Assembly: GCA_020632755.1 (NCBI GenBank)
Contig: JACKEY010000009.1
Location: forward strand, 1 to 64,000
DNA length: 64,000 nucleotides
DNA from: Alphaproteobacteria bacterium
Lineage (GTDB): Bacteria > Myxococcota_A > UBA796 > UBA2385
Direction of reading: 5' to 3'
Part shown: positions 24,131-34,295 of the stretch, piece by piece
How positions within the stretch are numbered: position 1 is the first letter of the stretch
Layout: each line of letters starts with the position of its first letter
Made by a program: the position numbers and the translations under genes
The notes under the pieces: generated by a model
What the model was told of the DNA's origin: nothing
Database searches by the model: none
The model's input: only the letters and a program-made list of their open reading frames with translations

Positions 24131-24662
24131 ACTTGGCGTCGTAGCGCTTCACGACCTCGGCCGTGATGTCGACCGTGTCGGACCAGTAGACGACGCCGCC
24201 CTCGGTCGCTTCCAGCACCAGGGTGAAGCCCTTCTCCTTGGCCACGGACTCGGAGATGCCGCGCATCTTGCCGATCAGGCCTTCCATCGCTTCCGCGTAG
24301 GCCATCTGCATCTCCTGCTCGGAGCCCATGTACATCTGCTGGTACTGCATCTGCAGCTCGTAGAGCTCCTTCTCCTTCTGCTGCCGGGCGGCGTCGGAGA
24401 GCACCATGGCCTGCTTCTCGTACTCGCCCTGCAGGGTCATGAGCTTGGACTCCATGTTCTCGAGCTGCTTCTTCTTCTCGGCGAACATGCCCTCGAGCCG
24501 GGCCTTGGCGGTGGCGCCGTCCTTGACCTGGTTGATGGCCGACTGGAAGTCGACGACCGCGACCTTCAGCTCGGCGGCGTGGGCGGCGGGCGTCAGGGCC
24601 GGGACGGCGGCGGGGGCGAGGGCGAGGGCGCAGGCAGCGAGGGTCACGCGGAGGATGCGCAT
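24120..24662 (-). CDS. skp: Skp/OmpH family periplasmic chaperone
   Basis: 180 residues. Signal peptide RILRVTLAACALALAPAAVP ending near AAHA. The mature protein is the OmpH type: a short beta start (LKVAVVDFQSAINQVKDG), two long charged helices rich in Lys, Glu, Gln and Met forming the tentacle coiled coil (about residues 60-130), and the closing GFTLVLEATEGGVVYWSDTV strand. Skp holds unfolded outer-membrane proteins on their way to BamA. The gene is upstream of and overlaps lpxD-fabZ, the usual order, but bamA itself is 3.1 kb away. TATAGG at 24717-24712 may be its -10. Confidence 0.92.
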   Translation of the reverse strand: MRILRVTLAACALALAPAAVPALTPAAHAAELKVAVVDFQSAINQVKDGATAKARLEGMFAEKKKQLENMESKLMTLQGEYEKQAMVLSDAARQQKEKELYELQMQYQQMYMGSEQEMQMAYAEAMEGLIGKMRGISESVAKEKGFTLVLEATEGGVVYWSDTVDITAEVVKRYDAKYGG

Positions 24663-24827
24663 GGGGACTCCAGGGCAGGGCGCACCCATGCAAGCGGGTG
24701 CGGAACGGGGGCCTATACCTCGCCAGAACCCAGGGGGGCCACCGAAGCGTTCGGACGAAGCCCGGTGCGGGGCGGCCGGCCGCCGCGCGCCGGCCCGAGG
24801 GTCTATGCTCGACGCCCTGGAGGTCCC

Positions 24828-25580
24828 GTGCTGCCCCTGCTGCTGCTGGCCGGTCCCGCGCTGGCCGGCGACCCCTGCCCCATCGACCTGGTCTTCCACG
24901 AGGCGACGCCGTCCTGGCGGGACCGCGAGGCCGACCTGGCCGCGCTCCGGTCGCGGTCCTGGTGGCTGGGCGTCAGCTACGGGAGCGGCAGCCCGGTCCG
25001 GGTGACGGCCGTGGCCCCGGACGGCCCGGCGGGGCGCGCCGGGCTGACCCGCGGCGATCTCCTGGAGTCCGTCGACGGCCAGCCGATCGCGGACTCCACC
25101 GACGTGGGCCGGCTGCTCGACGCCGCCGCCCGCACCGTGGCCCTGGGCATCCGCCGGGAGGGAGCAGAGCAGACGCTCACCATCGAGCGCGGCGCCGCCG
25201 ACCCGGTCTTCCTGGGCGCGGTCCAGGCGCTGCATGGGCAGGACTGCCGCAACGCCCGCATCGACGGCCTCACGGACGCCCAGCGCGCCGCCGTCGAGCG
25301 CGGCGTCTTCACGCCCGACCGCGCCTTCCGCTGCGACGACGCCCACCGGGCGCTCGCTCCTTCGCCGGATGGCGGCGACGCCGAAGACGGCGGCTTCGCG
25401 TCCGGCGACGTCGTCGTGGTGCGCGGCGGGCGGCGCATCCTGTGGACCATGCCCGGCTGGGCCACCCGCTGCGTCGACGTCGCCGCCCTGGACGGGGACG
25501 CCCTGACCGACGAACACCTGCGCGAGCTGGTCGAGGCGCTCGCCGCGCCCTACGTCCAGGACCGCCACGACAACCCCTGA
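24828..25580 (+). CDS. Secreted PDZ-domain protein
   Basis: 250 residues from GTG 24828, preceded by GGAGG (4-nt spacing) and a TATGCT hexamer at 24804-24809. The N-terminus LPLLLLAGPALAGDP is a short signal peptide. Residues about 45-125 form a PDZ domain (WWLGVSYGSGSPVRVTAVAP, then GPAGRAGLTRGDLLESVDGQ and the closing LGIRREGAEQTLTIERG). The C-terminal half contains three Cys and no protease triad, so it is not a DegP or CtpA protease but perhaps a periplasmic peptide-binding adaptor. Divergent from skp across a 165-nt gap. Confidence 0.75.
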   Translation: MLPLLLLAGPALAGDPCPIDLVFHEATPSWRDREADLAALRSRSWWLGVSYGSGSPVRVTAVAPDGPAGRAGLTRGDLLESVDGQPIADSTDVGRLLDAAARTVALGIRREGAEQTLTIERGAADPVFLGAVQALHGQDCRNARIDGLTDAQRAAVERGVFTPDRAFRCDDAHRALAPSPDGGDAEDGGFASGDVVVVRGGRRILWTMPGWATRCVDVAALDGDALTDEHLRELVEALAAPYVQDRHDNP

Positions 25581-25587
25581 GAGGCCC

Positions 25588-26046
25588 ATGCCCACGCCCA
25601 CCCTGGTCGATCTGCCCCGCCGCACGACGGTCGTGCGCCGCGAGCGCGTGTCCATGTCCGCCATCCCCTCCAAGATGCACGAGCTGCTGCCCGCGGTGTT
25701 CGGCGCCCTGGCCCCCCACGGCCTCGCCCCCGCCGGTCCGCCCTTCGCCCGCTGGTACGGGATGGACGACCCCATCGACATGGCCGTCGGCATCCCGGTG
25801 GCCGGCGACACGGGGTCGATCAGCGCCCCCTTCGCGGTCGAGGAGCTGCCCGGCGGCCGCTGCGCCGTGCTGGTGCACGTCGGCCCCTTCGACCAGATGC
25901 CCGGCAGCTGGAAGGCCCTGTTCGGCTGGGTCCAGGCCGAGGGCCTGGCGCCCGAGGCCAGCTGGGAGGAGTACCTGACGGATCCCCGCCAGGAGCCCGA
26001 CTCCAGCAAGTGGCAGACCAAGCTCTGCGTGAAGGTGGCCGACTGA
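25588..26046 (+). CDS. GyrI-like / AraC effector-binding domain protein
   Basis: 152 residues. The whole protein is one GyrI-like (SOUL-related) small-molecule-binding domain: RRTTVVRRERVSMSAIPSKM at the start, then FARWYGMDDPIDMAVGIPV, CAVLVHVGPFDQM and a final helix-strand with LTDPRQEPDSSKWQTKLCVK. Stand-alone domains of this kind bind hydrophobic or cationic ligands and are sometimes hydrolases. Starts 7 nt after the PDZ gene and overlaps the first cyclic-nucleotide-binding gene, so a four-gene plus-strand operon (24828-27058) is likely. Confidence 0.8.
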   Translation: MPTPTLVDLPRRTTVVRRERVSMSAIPSKMHELLPAVFGALAPHGLAPAGPPFARWYGMDDPIDMAVGIPVAGDTGSISAPFAVEELPGGRCAVLVHVGPFDQMPGSWKALFGWVQAEGLAPEASWEEYLTDPRQEPDSSKWQTKLCVKVAD

Positions 26047-26585
26047 GACCGGTCCTGGCCCCGGCCGCCCGAGCGGCCTGCCGCGCCACGCTGGCGGCGG
26101 ACCTGCGCGACGACGAGCTCGAGGCGCTCATCGCCTGCGGCCGCGCCTGCGGGCTGCCGGAGGGCGAGGTGCTGATCGCGCAGGGCGAGCCGTCCAGCGC
26201 GCTGTACTTCGTGGCCCACGGGCGCTTGTCGGTGCGGGCGAGGCTGGGGGGCGAGGAGGTGCGCCTGGGCGAGATCGACAGCGGTCACTGGGTCGGGGAG
26301 GTCGGCTTCGTCGACGGGGGCCCGGCCACCGCCACCCTGGTCGCCGAGGAGACCTGCGCCCTGGTCCAGTGGCGCGCGGACGCCCTGCACGAGCTCCGCA
26401 AGACCCACCCCCGGGCCGCGTCGGTGCTGATCCGCAACATCGGCCGCGAGCTGGCCGAGCGGCTGGAGCACACGGGCGCCAGCACGCTCGAGCCCACCGC
26501 CGACGGCGGCTTCCGGCTGGTCCGGCCCGCCTCGCCGGGCTGGCTGCGCCGGACCCTGGCGACCCTGATGGGAGGCCGCGCATGA
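26010..26585 (+). CDS. Cyclic nucleotide-binding (CNB/CRP-like sensor) domain protein
   Basis: 191 residues from GTG 26010, or about 180 from the CTG at 26043 that overlaps the upstream stop as CTGA; I cannot decide between them. One CNB domain at about residues 35-150: CGLPEGEVLIAQGEPSSALY, FVAHGRLSVRARLGGEEVRL, GHWVGEVGFVDGGPATATLV and a helical lid (VLIRNIGRELAERLEH). The phosphate-binding cassette is degenerate (no clear R-T-A). No DNA-binding domain; the C-terminus is short and basic. It is followed by a second CNB gene with an ATGA overlap, so the two products may form a heterodimer. Confidence 0.8.
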   Translation: MADQALREGGRLRPVLAPAARAACRATLAADLRDDELEALIACGRACGLPEGEVLIAQGEPSSALYFVAHGRLSVRARLGGEEVRLGEIDSGHWVGEVGFVDGGPATATLVAEETCALVQWRADALHELRKTHPRAASVLIRNIGRELAERLEHTGASTLEPTADGGFRLVRPASPGWLRRTLATLMGGRA

Positions 26586-27058
26586 ACGCCGTCGACCTGC
26601 TGCGGCGCTCGGCGCTGTTCCAGGCCTTCGGCTACGGCGAGCTGGCGTCCCTGGCCCGCGAGCTCGAGCCGCTACAGGTCGCGCCCGGCGCCGTGCTGCT
26701 GACGCAGGGCGAGGCCGTGCGCGCCGGCGGGGCCGGGCTGTTCCTGCTGGCCGAGGGGCAGCTCCGGCTGCGGGTCGAGCGCGCTGATGGCACCGTCGGC
26801 GTCGATCAGCGGCTCGACCCCGTCCAGGCCATCGGCCTGCTCGCCCTGGTGCGGGCCGAGCCCCGGCGCGCAGGCACGCTGACCGCGGTGACCGCCTGCC
26901 AGCTGCTGCACCTGCCCCGCGATCGCTGGCAGCGGCTGGTCGGGGGCCACGACGACCTGGCCTTCGGCCTGCAGCTGCTGGCCGCCCGTCAGCTGGCGGC
27001 GGACCTGCGCCGGACCGAAGCCGCCCTGCGGGCCGGGCTGGAGCCTGCTGCCGGGTGA
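26582..27058 (+). CDS. Second cyclic nucleotide-binding-like domain protein
   Basis: 158 residues; the ATG overlaps the stop of the preceding CNB gene. CNB-like pattern: LLRRSALFQAFGYGELASLA, VAPGAVLLTQGEAVRAGGAG, LFLLAEGQLRLRVER, VQAIGLLALVRAEPRRAGTL and LPRDRWQRLVG. The cassette that normally holds the cyclic nucleotide phosphate is replaced by LLALVRAEPRRAGT, with Arg residues that could still bind phosphate. No output domain. Probably a partner of the upstream protein. The 3' end is convergent with the DNA alkylation repair gene, with a small hairpin between. Confidence 0.75.
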   Translation: MNAVDLLRRSALFQAFGYGELASLARELEPLQVAPGAVLLTQGEAVRAGGAGLFLLAEGQLRLRVERADGTVGVDQRLDPVQAIGLLALVRAEPRRAGTLTAVTACQLLHLPRDRWQRLVGGHDDLAFGLQLLAARQLAADLRRTEAALRAGLEPAAG

Positions 27059-27066
27059 GCCGGGAG

Positions 27067-27080
27067 CCCGCTCATGCGGG
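27067..27080. terminator. Short hairpin between convergent genes
   Basis: CCCGC-TCAT-GCGGG forms a 5-bp GC stem with a 4-nt loop in the 32-nt gap between the CNB gene and the DNA alkylation repair gene. No T-run follows on either strand, so it is only a candidate bidirectional terminator. Confidence 0.35.
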
Positions 27081-27090
27081 AACGCTTGGA

Positions 27091-27801
27091 TCACTCCCGC
27101 AGCGCCAGCGCCTCGCCCCTCGCCCACTGCTTGCGCAGCGCCTCGCGCCGGCTGAGCGGGCTGATCCGCCCCGACCAGCGGGCCACCCGGTCCACGACGG
27201 CCTGCGGGTGCCGATCCCCGTGCTCGCGCAGCGCCCAGCCGATGGCCTTGCGCAGGAAGAAGTCGGGATCGTCCAGGCTGGCTTCGACCGCATGGTCGAA
27301 CAGGACCCAGTCCGGCTGCCGGTGCCGGTTCTGGCACAGGATCGCGGTCCGCCGCAGCCAGGGATCCGCATCCGTGGCCCAGGCCCACAGGGTCGGCCGG
27401 ACCGCCGCGGGGAAGGCCGCCAACAGCCCACCGACCCCGTGCACGGCGATGGGATCGACGACGTCCCACCACGCGCCCTCGACCACCATGCGGCGCATCA
27501 GCGCCAGGCTGTCCGCGTCGCGCAGAGCCCGAAACCGCCGTTCGAGCAGCAGGTCGATGGCGGCGTAGCGCTGCTCGCGGTGGGTGGCGGCATCCCAGAC
27601 GTCCGCCACGCCGGCCCGCCAGGCCGCGGCATCGGCCGGCTTCCACGTGGCGAAGACCGGCCGCTGGGCGGCGGACCGCGCCGGCTTCTTGACGCCCCAG
27701 AAGGGCATCTCCGACTTCATATAGGCCCGCATGGGCTCGGCATCGGCAGGCACGGCGGCGGCCTGCAGGGCCGCCTGGACCGCAGCCGCCAGCGCGCTCA
27801 G
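27091..27801 (-). CDS. DNA alkylation repair protein (AlkC/AlkD-like HEAT-repeat glycosylase family)
   Basis: About 236 residues. HEAT-like helices throughout, with YMKSEMPFWGVKKPARS near the start, then YAAIDLLLERRFRALRD, WWDVVDPIAVHGVGGLLAAF, DPWLRRTAILCQNRHR and the DPDFFLRKAIGWALREHGDR block typical of PF08713. These enzymes excise N3- and N7-alkylated bases without flipping them. Family members have about 25 residues before YMKS, which here exist only if translation starts at CTG 27801. That CTG overlaps the bamA stop as CTGA, matching the other overlapping junctions of the operon. In-frame GTG 27753 and ATG 27732 or 27720 are alternatives. Confidence 0.85.
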   Translation of the reverse strand: MSALAAAVQAALQAAAVPADAEPMRAYMKSEMPFWGVKKPARSAAQRPVFATWKPADAAAWRAGVADVWDAATHREQRYAAIDLLLERRFRALRDADSLALMRRMVVEGAWWDVVDPIAVHGVGGLLAAFPAAVRPTLWAWATDADPWLRRTAILCQNRHRQPDWVLFDHAVEASLDDPDFFLRKAIGWALREHGDRHPQAVVDRVARWSGRISPLSRREALRKQWARGEALALRE

Positions 27802-30608
27802 AACAGCGAACCGATGCTGAAGTCGAACACGCTGCGCCGCTCGTCTTCGCGCGGGTCGATCGGGATGCCGTACTCGAAGCGCAGGGGACCCATCGGCGAG
27901 AACCAGCGGATGCCCGCGCCATAGGCGGCCCGCAGGTTCAGCGGGTTGATGTGCCCTTCGCCCCACGGGTCGCCGAAGGCGTTGCCCGCGTCGAAGAACA
28001 GCACCGTGCTGATGCCGGCCTGGCGCACGATGGGCATCTCGAGCTCGAAGTTGTTGATCCAGGTCTCGGTGCCGCCGACGATCAGCTTGTCGTCGGCGCC
28101 CTGCGGATCTTCCGATCCCGCGAAGCTGCTCTGGCCGTTGCGGTAGCCGCTGGCCCGGATGCTGGGACCCAGCCGGTACCAGTCGTAGCCGCGCACGCTG
28201 TTGATGCCGCCGGCGCGGTACCGGTGGATGTAGGGGATGACCGTGCCGTCGGTCGACCAGATGCTGCCCAGCGTGCCGTTGTACTTGAAGATGAGCCACT
28301 CGCCCTTGGGGACGACCGGGCGGTAGGCCCGCAGGTTCATCTTGGCTTCGACGAAGTTGAAGTCGCCGCCGAACAGCGACAGCACCTTGTCGTCGTTGAC
28401 GCGGAAGCCGCCGGACAGGCTGGTGGTCGCGCTCAGGTAGACGCCGCGCGTCGCGTTGATCCGGTTGTTCCGCTTGTCCATGACGAAGGACAGGCCGGTC
28501 GTGCTGGTCTGGCCGTTGCGGTAGAGCGCGCCGCCCAGGAGCTTCTCCTTGTAGGCGTCGATGCTGACCAGGCCGGTGTCTTCGTAGGTGTAGTCCAGCT
28601 CGAGGCGCAGGTCGTCGCGGCGATCCAGGTAGCGGCCGACCGCGAAGCTGAACCCGCGCTGGTACTCGTCTTCGATGAACTGCCGGCTGATCGAGAAGGC
28701 GTTGACCCGCAGGGTCCAGCGGCTGTCCAGGAAGTAGGGGTCGAACAGCTGCAGGTTGCCCTGCTGGCGGCTGCCCGACAGGTTCACCGCGGCGCTCATG
28801 ATGTAGCCGCGGCCCAGGAAGTTGTTCTTGCTGACGTTCAGCGTGAAGACGAAGTTCTCGAGGTTGCTGAAGCCCGCACCCACGCTGAACGAGCCGGTCG
28901 GCTGCTCGACGACATCGACCTTCATGTCGAGCTCGTCGGACTTCGCGCCGCGCGGGGTGCTGATCTTGACCTCTTCGAAGAAGCCCAGCCGCTCCAGGCG
29001 CTGGCGGGCTTCCTTGATCGAGGTGCCCGAGTAGATCTCGCCTTCGTTGATCGGGATCTCGCGCCGGACCACCTTGTCGAAGGTCGGGTCGTTGCCGCTG
29101 ATGTCGATGCGGCCGATGCGCACCTTCTCGCCGCGCTGGATGTCGAAGGTCAGGTCGACCACCCGCGCTTCGGCGTCGGGGTCCGTCAGCGGCGTGACGT
29201 TGGCGAAGGCGTAGCCCTGGTCGCCGTAGAGGTCGGTGATCTCCTGGCGGACCTGGTTGAACACCGAGAGCTTGAACCAGTCGCCGGTGTCGAGCCCCTC
29301 GGTGCGCTCGTTGAACTCGAAGGGCCGCCGCCGGGCGTGGTCGTCCCAGGTGTCCGGCGGCAGCGCGTCGTCGCCGGCCCGCTTCTTCGCGCGGTCCCAG
29401 CGCTCGCGCACGGTGCTGGCGACGTCGCCGTCGAGCACCTGCTGCACGGCGTCTTCGGTCAGGCCTTCCTCGGCCACGAAGTCGCCCTGGATCTTGATCT
29501 TGCCCAGCTTGAAGCGCGGGCCTTCCTTGACCGTGTAGGTCACGTAGATGCTGCGCTTGTCCGGCGACAGGAAGGCCTGGGGCTTCTCGACCTGGACGTT
29601 GACGTAGCCTTCCTCGAGGTAGACCGACCGGATGATCTGCGCGTCGGCGTCGAGGTTCTCTTCGATGAAGGTGCCCGAGTTGGTCAGCCACGGCAGGATG
29701 CCGCCGGCCCGGGTCTGCAGGAAGCGCTTGATCTTGCGGTCGGCCAGGTTCTCGTTGCCGACGATGTCGATGCGCTGGACGATGACCTTCTTGTTCTCGG
29801 TGATGTCGAAGGTCAGCTCGACCAGGTCGTTGCCCAGGTCGCGGACGACGGGCTCGACTTCGACCAGGTAGTAGCCCTTCTCCAGGTACTTCTCGCGGAT
29901 CCGCCGCACGTTGCGGGCGACCTCGGCCTGGTTGAGCACGCTGAAGGGCGTGATGTCGATCACCTCGTTGATCGCATCTTCGTCGAGCTTCTTGTTGCCC
30001 TTGAGCCGGACCTCGCGGACAGCCGGCTTCTCGCGCACCTTGAAGGTGACGACCACGCCGGGCCCCGAGTCGGCCGGCGACACGTCGACGCGCACGTCGT
30101 CGACGAAGCCGGTCTCCCACACGCCGCGGATGTCGCGGCGGACCTTCCAGGCCTCGACCGCTTCGCCGGAGCGCATGGCGACGGCCTGCAGGATCGCGGC
30201 TTCTTCGAGCCGCCGCAGGCCGGTGACCTTCACTTCGGTGATCTGGCCCATGGGGGTCATCGGCGCGCCGGCTTCGATGGCGGCGGCTTCGGGGTCCACG
30301 GGCTTCGTGAGCACCGCCGGGGCGGCGGTCTCGGGCACCGGCAGCGGCACCGGCCCGGGGGTGGGCTCGGCGGGCGCAGGGTCAGCGGCGTCGTCCTCGG
30401 CCGCATCGTCCTCGGCCGCATCATCGGGGCGGGGCAGCGGGGTCGGCGCGGCCGCATCGGGCCGGGGCAGCGGGGTCGGCGCGGGCTCGGCGGTGGGCGC
30501 CTCGTCCTCGCCGGCGGCTTCTCCTCCTCCGACACCCCACGGATCGTCCTGCTCCTGCGCCCAGGCAGACGAGGACAGCATCAGCGACAGCAGCAGGCCG
30601 AGCTTCAC
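27798..30608 (-). CDS. bamA: Outer membrane protein assembly factor BamA
   Basis: 936 residues, GTG start overlapping the lolD stop (GTGA). Signal peptide to about AWA at residue 17, then an unusual 85-residue acidic/Pro linker with PTPLPRPD repeats. Five POTRA domains follow (GQITEVKVTGLRRLEEAAIL; VREVRLKGNKKLDEDAI; VQRIDIVGNENLADRKI; KLGKIKIQGDFVAEEGL; RIGRIDISGNDPTFDKV), with an insertion before the last. The beta-barrel spans about 560-936, with the lid-lock loop motif NSVRGYDWYRLGPS and a C-terminal Phe. BamA folds and inserts outer-membrane proteins. It is fourth in the lysS-lolC-lolD-bamA-alkD-like operon. Confidence 0.96.
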   Translation of the reverse strand: MKLGLLLSLMLSSSAWAQEQDDPWGVGGGEAAGEDEAPTAEPAPTPLPRPDAAAPTPLPRPDDAAEDDAAEDDAADPAPAEPTPGPVPLPVPETAAPAVLTKPVDPEAAAIEAGAPMTPMGQITEVKVTGLRRLEEAAILQAVAMRSGEAVEAWKVRRDIRGVWETGFVDDVRVDVSPADSGPGVVVTFKVREKPAVREVRLKGNKKLDEDAINEVIDITPFSVLNQAEVARNVRRIREKYLEKGYYLVEVEPVVRDLGNDLVELTFDITENKKVIVQRIDIVGNENLADRKIKRFLQTRAGGILPWLTNSGTFIEENLDADAQIIRSVYLEEGYVNVQVEKPQAFLSPDKRSIYVTYTVKEGPRFKLGKIKIQGDFVAEEGLTEDAVQQVLDGDVASTVRERWDRAKKRAGDDALPPDTWDDHARRRPFEFNERTEGLDTGDWFKLSVFNQVRQEITDLYGDQGYAFANVTPLTDPDAEARVVDLTFDIQRGEKVRIGRIDISGNDPTFDKVVRREIPINEGEIYSGTSIKEARQRLERLGFFEEVKISTPRGAKSDELDMKVDVVEQPTGSFSVGAGFSNLENFVFTLNVSKNNFLGRGYIMSAAVNLSGSRQQGNLQLFDPYFLDSRWTLRVNAFSISRQFIEDEYQRGFSFAVGRYLDRRDDLRLELDYTYEDTGLVSIDAYKEKLLGGALYRNGQTSTTGLSFVMDKRNNRINATRGVYLSATTSLSGGFRVNDDKVLSLFGGDFNFVEAKMNLRAYRPVVPKGEWLIFKYNGTLGSIWSTDGTVIPYIHRYRAGGINSVRGYDWYRLGPSIRASGYRNGQSSFAGSEDPQGADDKLIVGGTETWINNFELEMPIVRQAGISTVLFFDAGNAFGDPWGEGHINPLNLRAAYGAGIRWFSPMGPLRFEYGIPIDPREDERRSVFDFSIGSLF

Positions 30609-31312
30609 GCCGCCTCCTCGAAGCGGCCCTGGACCAGCTTCAGCGTGCGGGGGAAGCGGGCGGCCAGCTCGTGGCTGTGCGTGACGACCATCATGGTGGC
30701 GCCGTGCTCACGGTTCAGGCCGACCAGCAGCTCGAAGACCTCGGCCGCGGTGCCGGGGTCCAGGTTGCCCGTCGGCTCGTCGGCCAGCAGCAGGTCGGGG
30801 CTGCGGACCATGGCCCGGGCGATGGCCACGCGCTGCTGCTCGCCGCCGGACAGCTCGCCGGGGCGGTGGCCCAGCCGCGCGGCCAGCCCGACCTTGGTCA
30901 GCAGGGCGGACGCACGCTCGCGGGCTTCCGCGGTGGGCATGCCGCCGATCAACGCGGGGATCATCACGTTGTGCAGCGCGTCCTGGTCGGGCAGCAGGTG
31001 GTGGAACTGGAAGATGAAGCCGATCCGGCGGTTGCGCAGGGCGTCGAGCTCGGCGCCCTTGCGCTGGAAGACGTCGGCGCCGTCGAACGCGACGGTGCCC
31101 TCGGTCGGGCGGTCGAGGGTGCCGAGCACGTGCAGGAAGGTGCTCTTGCCGCTGCCGCTCTGGCCCACGACGCTGACCATCTCACCGGGGTCCAGGGTCA
31201 GGTCGACCCCGCGCAGCACGTGCAGGACCTGGCCGCCCTTCTCGAAGCGCTTGTGCAGCCCGGTCACGTGCACGGCCACGCCGGTGCCGTGGTTGGCGGA
31301 GGAGGAGGTCAT
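30605..31312 (-). CDS. lolD: LolD-type ABC transporter ATP-binding protein
   Basis: 235 residues. Walker A GQSGSGKS, Q-loop FIFQFHHLLPD, ABC signature LSGGEQQRVAIARAM, Walker B LLLADEPTGNLD, and H-loop VVTHSHELA. The FQFHHLLP Q-loop sequence is characteristic of LolD within the MacB/LolD/FtsE group. LolD powers release of lipoproteins from the inner membrane for transfer to the outer membrane. The ATG overlaps the lolC stop (ATGA) and the TGA overlaps the bamA GTG (GTGA). A fitting context in a window so rich in lipoprotein genes. Confidence 0.93.
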   Translation of the reverse strand: MTSSSANHGTGVAVHVTGLHKRFEKGGQVLHVLRGVDLTLDPGEMVSVVGQSGSGKSTFLHVLGTLDRPTEGTVAFDGADVFQRKGAELDALRNRRIGFIFQFHHLLPDQDALHNVMIPALIGGMPTAEARERASALLTKVGLAARLGHRPGELSGGEQQRVAIARAMVRSPDLLLADEPTGNLDPGTAAEVFELLVGLNREHGATMMVVTHSHELAARFPRTLKLVQGRFEEAA

Positions 31313-32606
31313 TCGTACCGGAGGCCTTCGACGGGGTCGATGCTGGACGCCACGGAGGCGGGGTACAGCGTCGCGAGGAAGCAGATGAGCACGGCGGCTA
31401 TCGCGACGACGACGACGCTGTCGTACTGGATGATCACCGGCAGGGTGTCGAGGTAGTAGACATCGGTGTCCAGGGGGAACTGGATCTGCTCGAGCAGCTT
31501 GCAGCCGAGCAGGCCGAGCACCGTACCCACCGTGGTGCCGACCAGCCCGACGATCAGCCCCTGCAGCATGAAGATGGTGCGGATGGTGCCCTTGCTGGCG
31601 CCCATCGCCCGCAGGATCGAGATCTCGCGGGCCCGCGTCACGACGATCAGGATGAGCGTGCCGACGATGTTGAGGCTCGCCACCGCCACGATGAGCCCCA
31701 GGATGAGCCCCATCACGATCTTCTCGAGCTTGAGCGCGGCGAACAGGGACCGGTTGAGGTTCTTCCAGTGCCGCACGTAGAAGGGGTAGGGCAGCGCCTC
31801 GCCCACCGCGCGGGAGATCGGCTCGACGCCGTCGAGATCGTCGACCCGGGCTTCGATGCCGGTGACCGCGTCGTCCAGATCCAGGAAGGCCTGGGCGTCC
31901 CGGATGTCCATGTAGATCCAGGTCGTGTCGTACTCGTACATGCCCGAGTTGAACAACCCCGCGACCCGGAACGCCTTCACCCGCGGCACCGGCGCGCCCA
32001 TCGGGCCCGTGCCGCCGCCGATCGGGTTGATGACGTGCACCTTGTCGCCGACCGTGACGGCCAGGCCCGTGGCGAGCTCCTGGCCCATCAGCAGGCCGGG
32101 CAGCTCTTCGGTGTCGTCGAGCCGCTGGGCCAGGGCCCGCGGCGGGTGGCTCAGGTGGTCCAGGACGTCCTGCTGTTCGTCGGTCTCGGTCGTCGGACCC
32201 TCGGGACCCGTCGTGATGTTCTTCGTCACGTCGGTCACGGTGGGGGACAGCTCGGGGTCGATGCCCTTGAGCACGACGCCGCTGGTGCCCCACTCGCTGC
32301 GCACCATCGCCTGGTAGTAGATGAAGGGTGCGGCGGCGACGACACCGTCGACGTCGGCCGTGGCCTTGGTCGCTTCCTGGTAGTCGTGGATCTCGCCGCG
32401 CTGGTTGAGCACGACCACGTGGGCGTTGCTGCCCAGGATCTTGTCGCGCAGATCGACCTCGAAGCCCTCCATCACGGCCAGGACCATGATGAGGGCCGTC
32501 ACCCCGACGGTCACGCCCATGATGGACACCGCGGTGATGACGGAGATCCCGGCCTCCTGCCGACGGGCGCGGAGGTGCGAGATCGCGACGAGGAAGGCGA
32601 AGCGCA

Positions 32607-32607
<1 letters not shown>
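31309..32607 (-). CDS. lolC: LolC/LolE family lipoprotein-releasing permease
   Basis: 432 residues, one MacB-PCD/FtsX-like permease. Transmembrane helix 1 lies at about residues 20-45 (VITAVSIMGVTVGVTALIMV). A large periplasmic domain follows, then three C-terminal helices in the FtsX region (ILGLIVAVASLNIVGTLILI, IFMLQGLIVGLVGTTVGTVL, and VVVVAIAAVLICFLATLYPA). The coupling-helix segment TRAREISILRAMGASKGTI contacts LolD. Only one permease gene is present, so the transporter is probably a LolC/E (LolF-like) homodimer. The ATG overlaps the lysS stop (TGATG). Confidence 0.92.
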
Positions 32608-34160
<1,553 letters not shown>

Positions 34161-34295
34161 GCGGGGGCCTGCCAGGAGGAGGAGCGGGAGGAGGCACGGG
34201 AGGAGGACGGGCCGCCGTAACCGGCCCCGCCGACCCGTTCGACCCTTGCGTTGCCCGGGGGTGGACGGCATCGTTCGGGAGGAAGAGGAGGCGAC

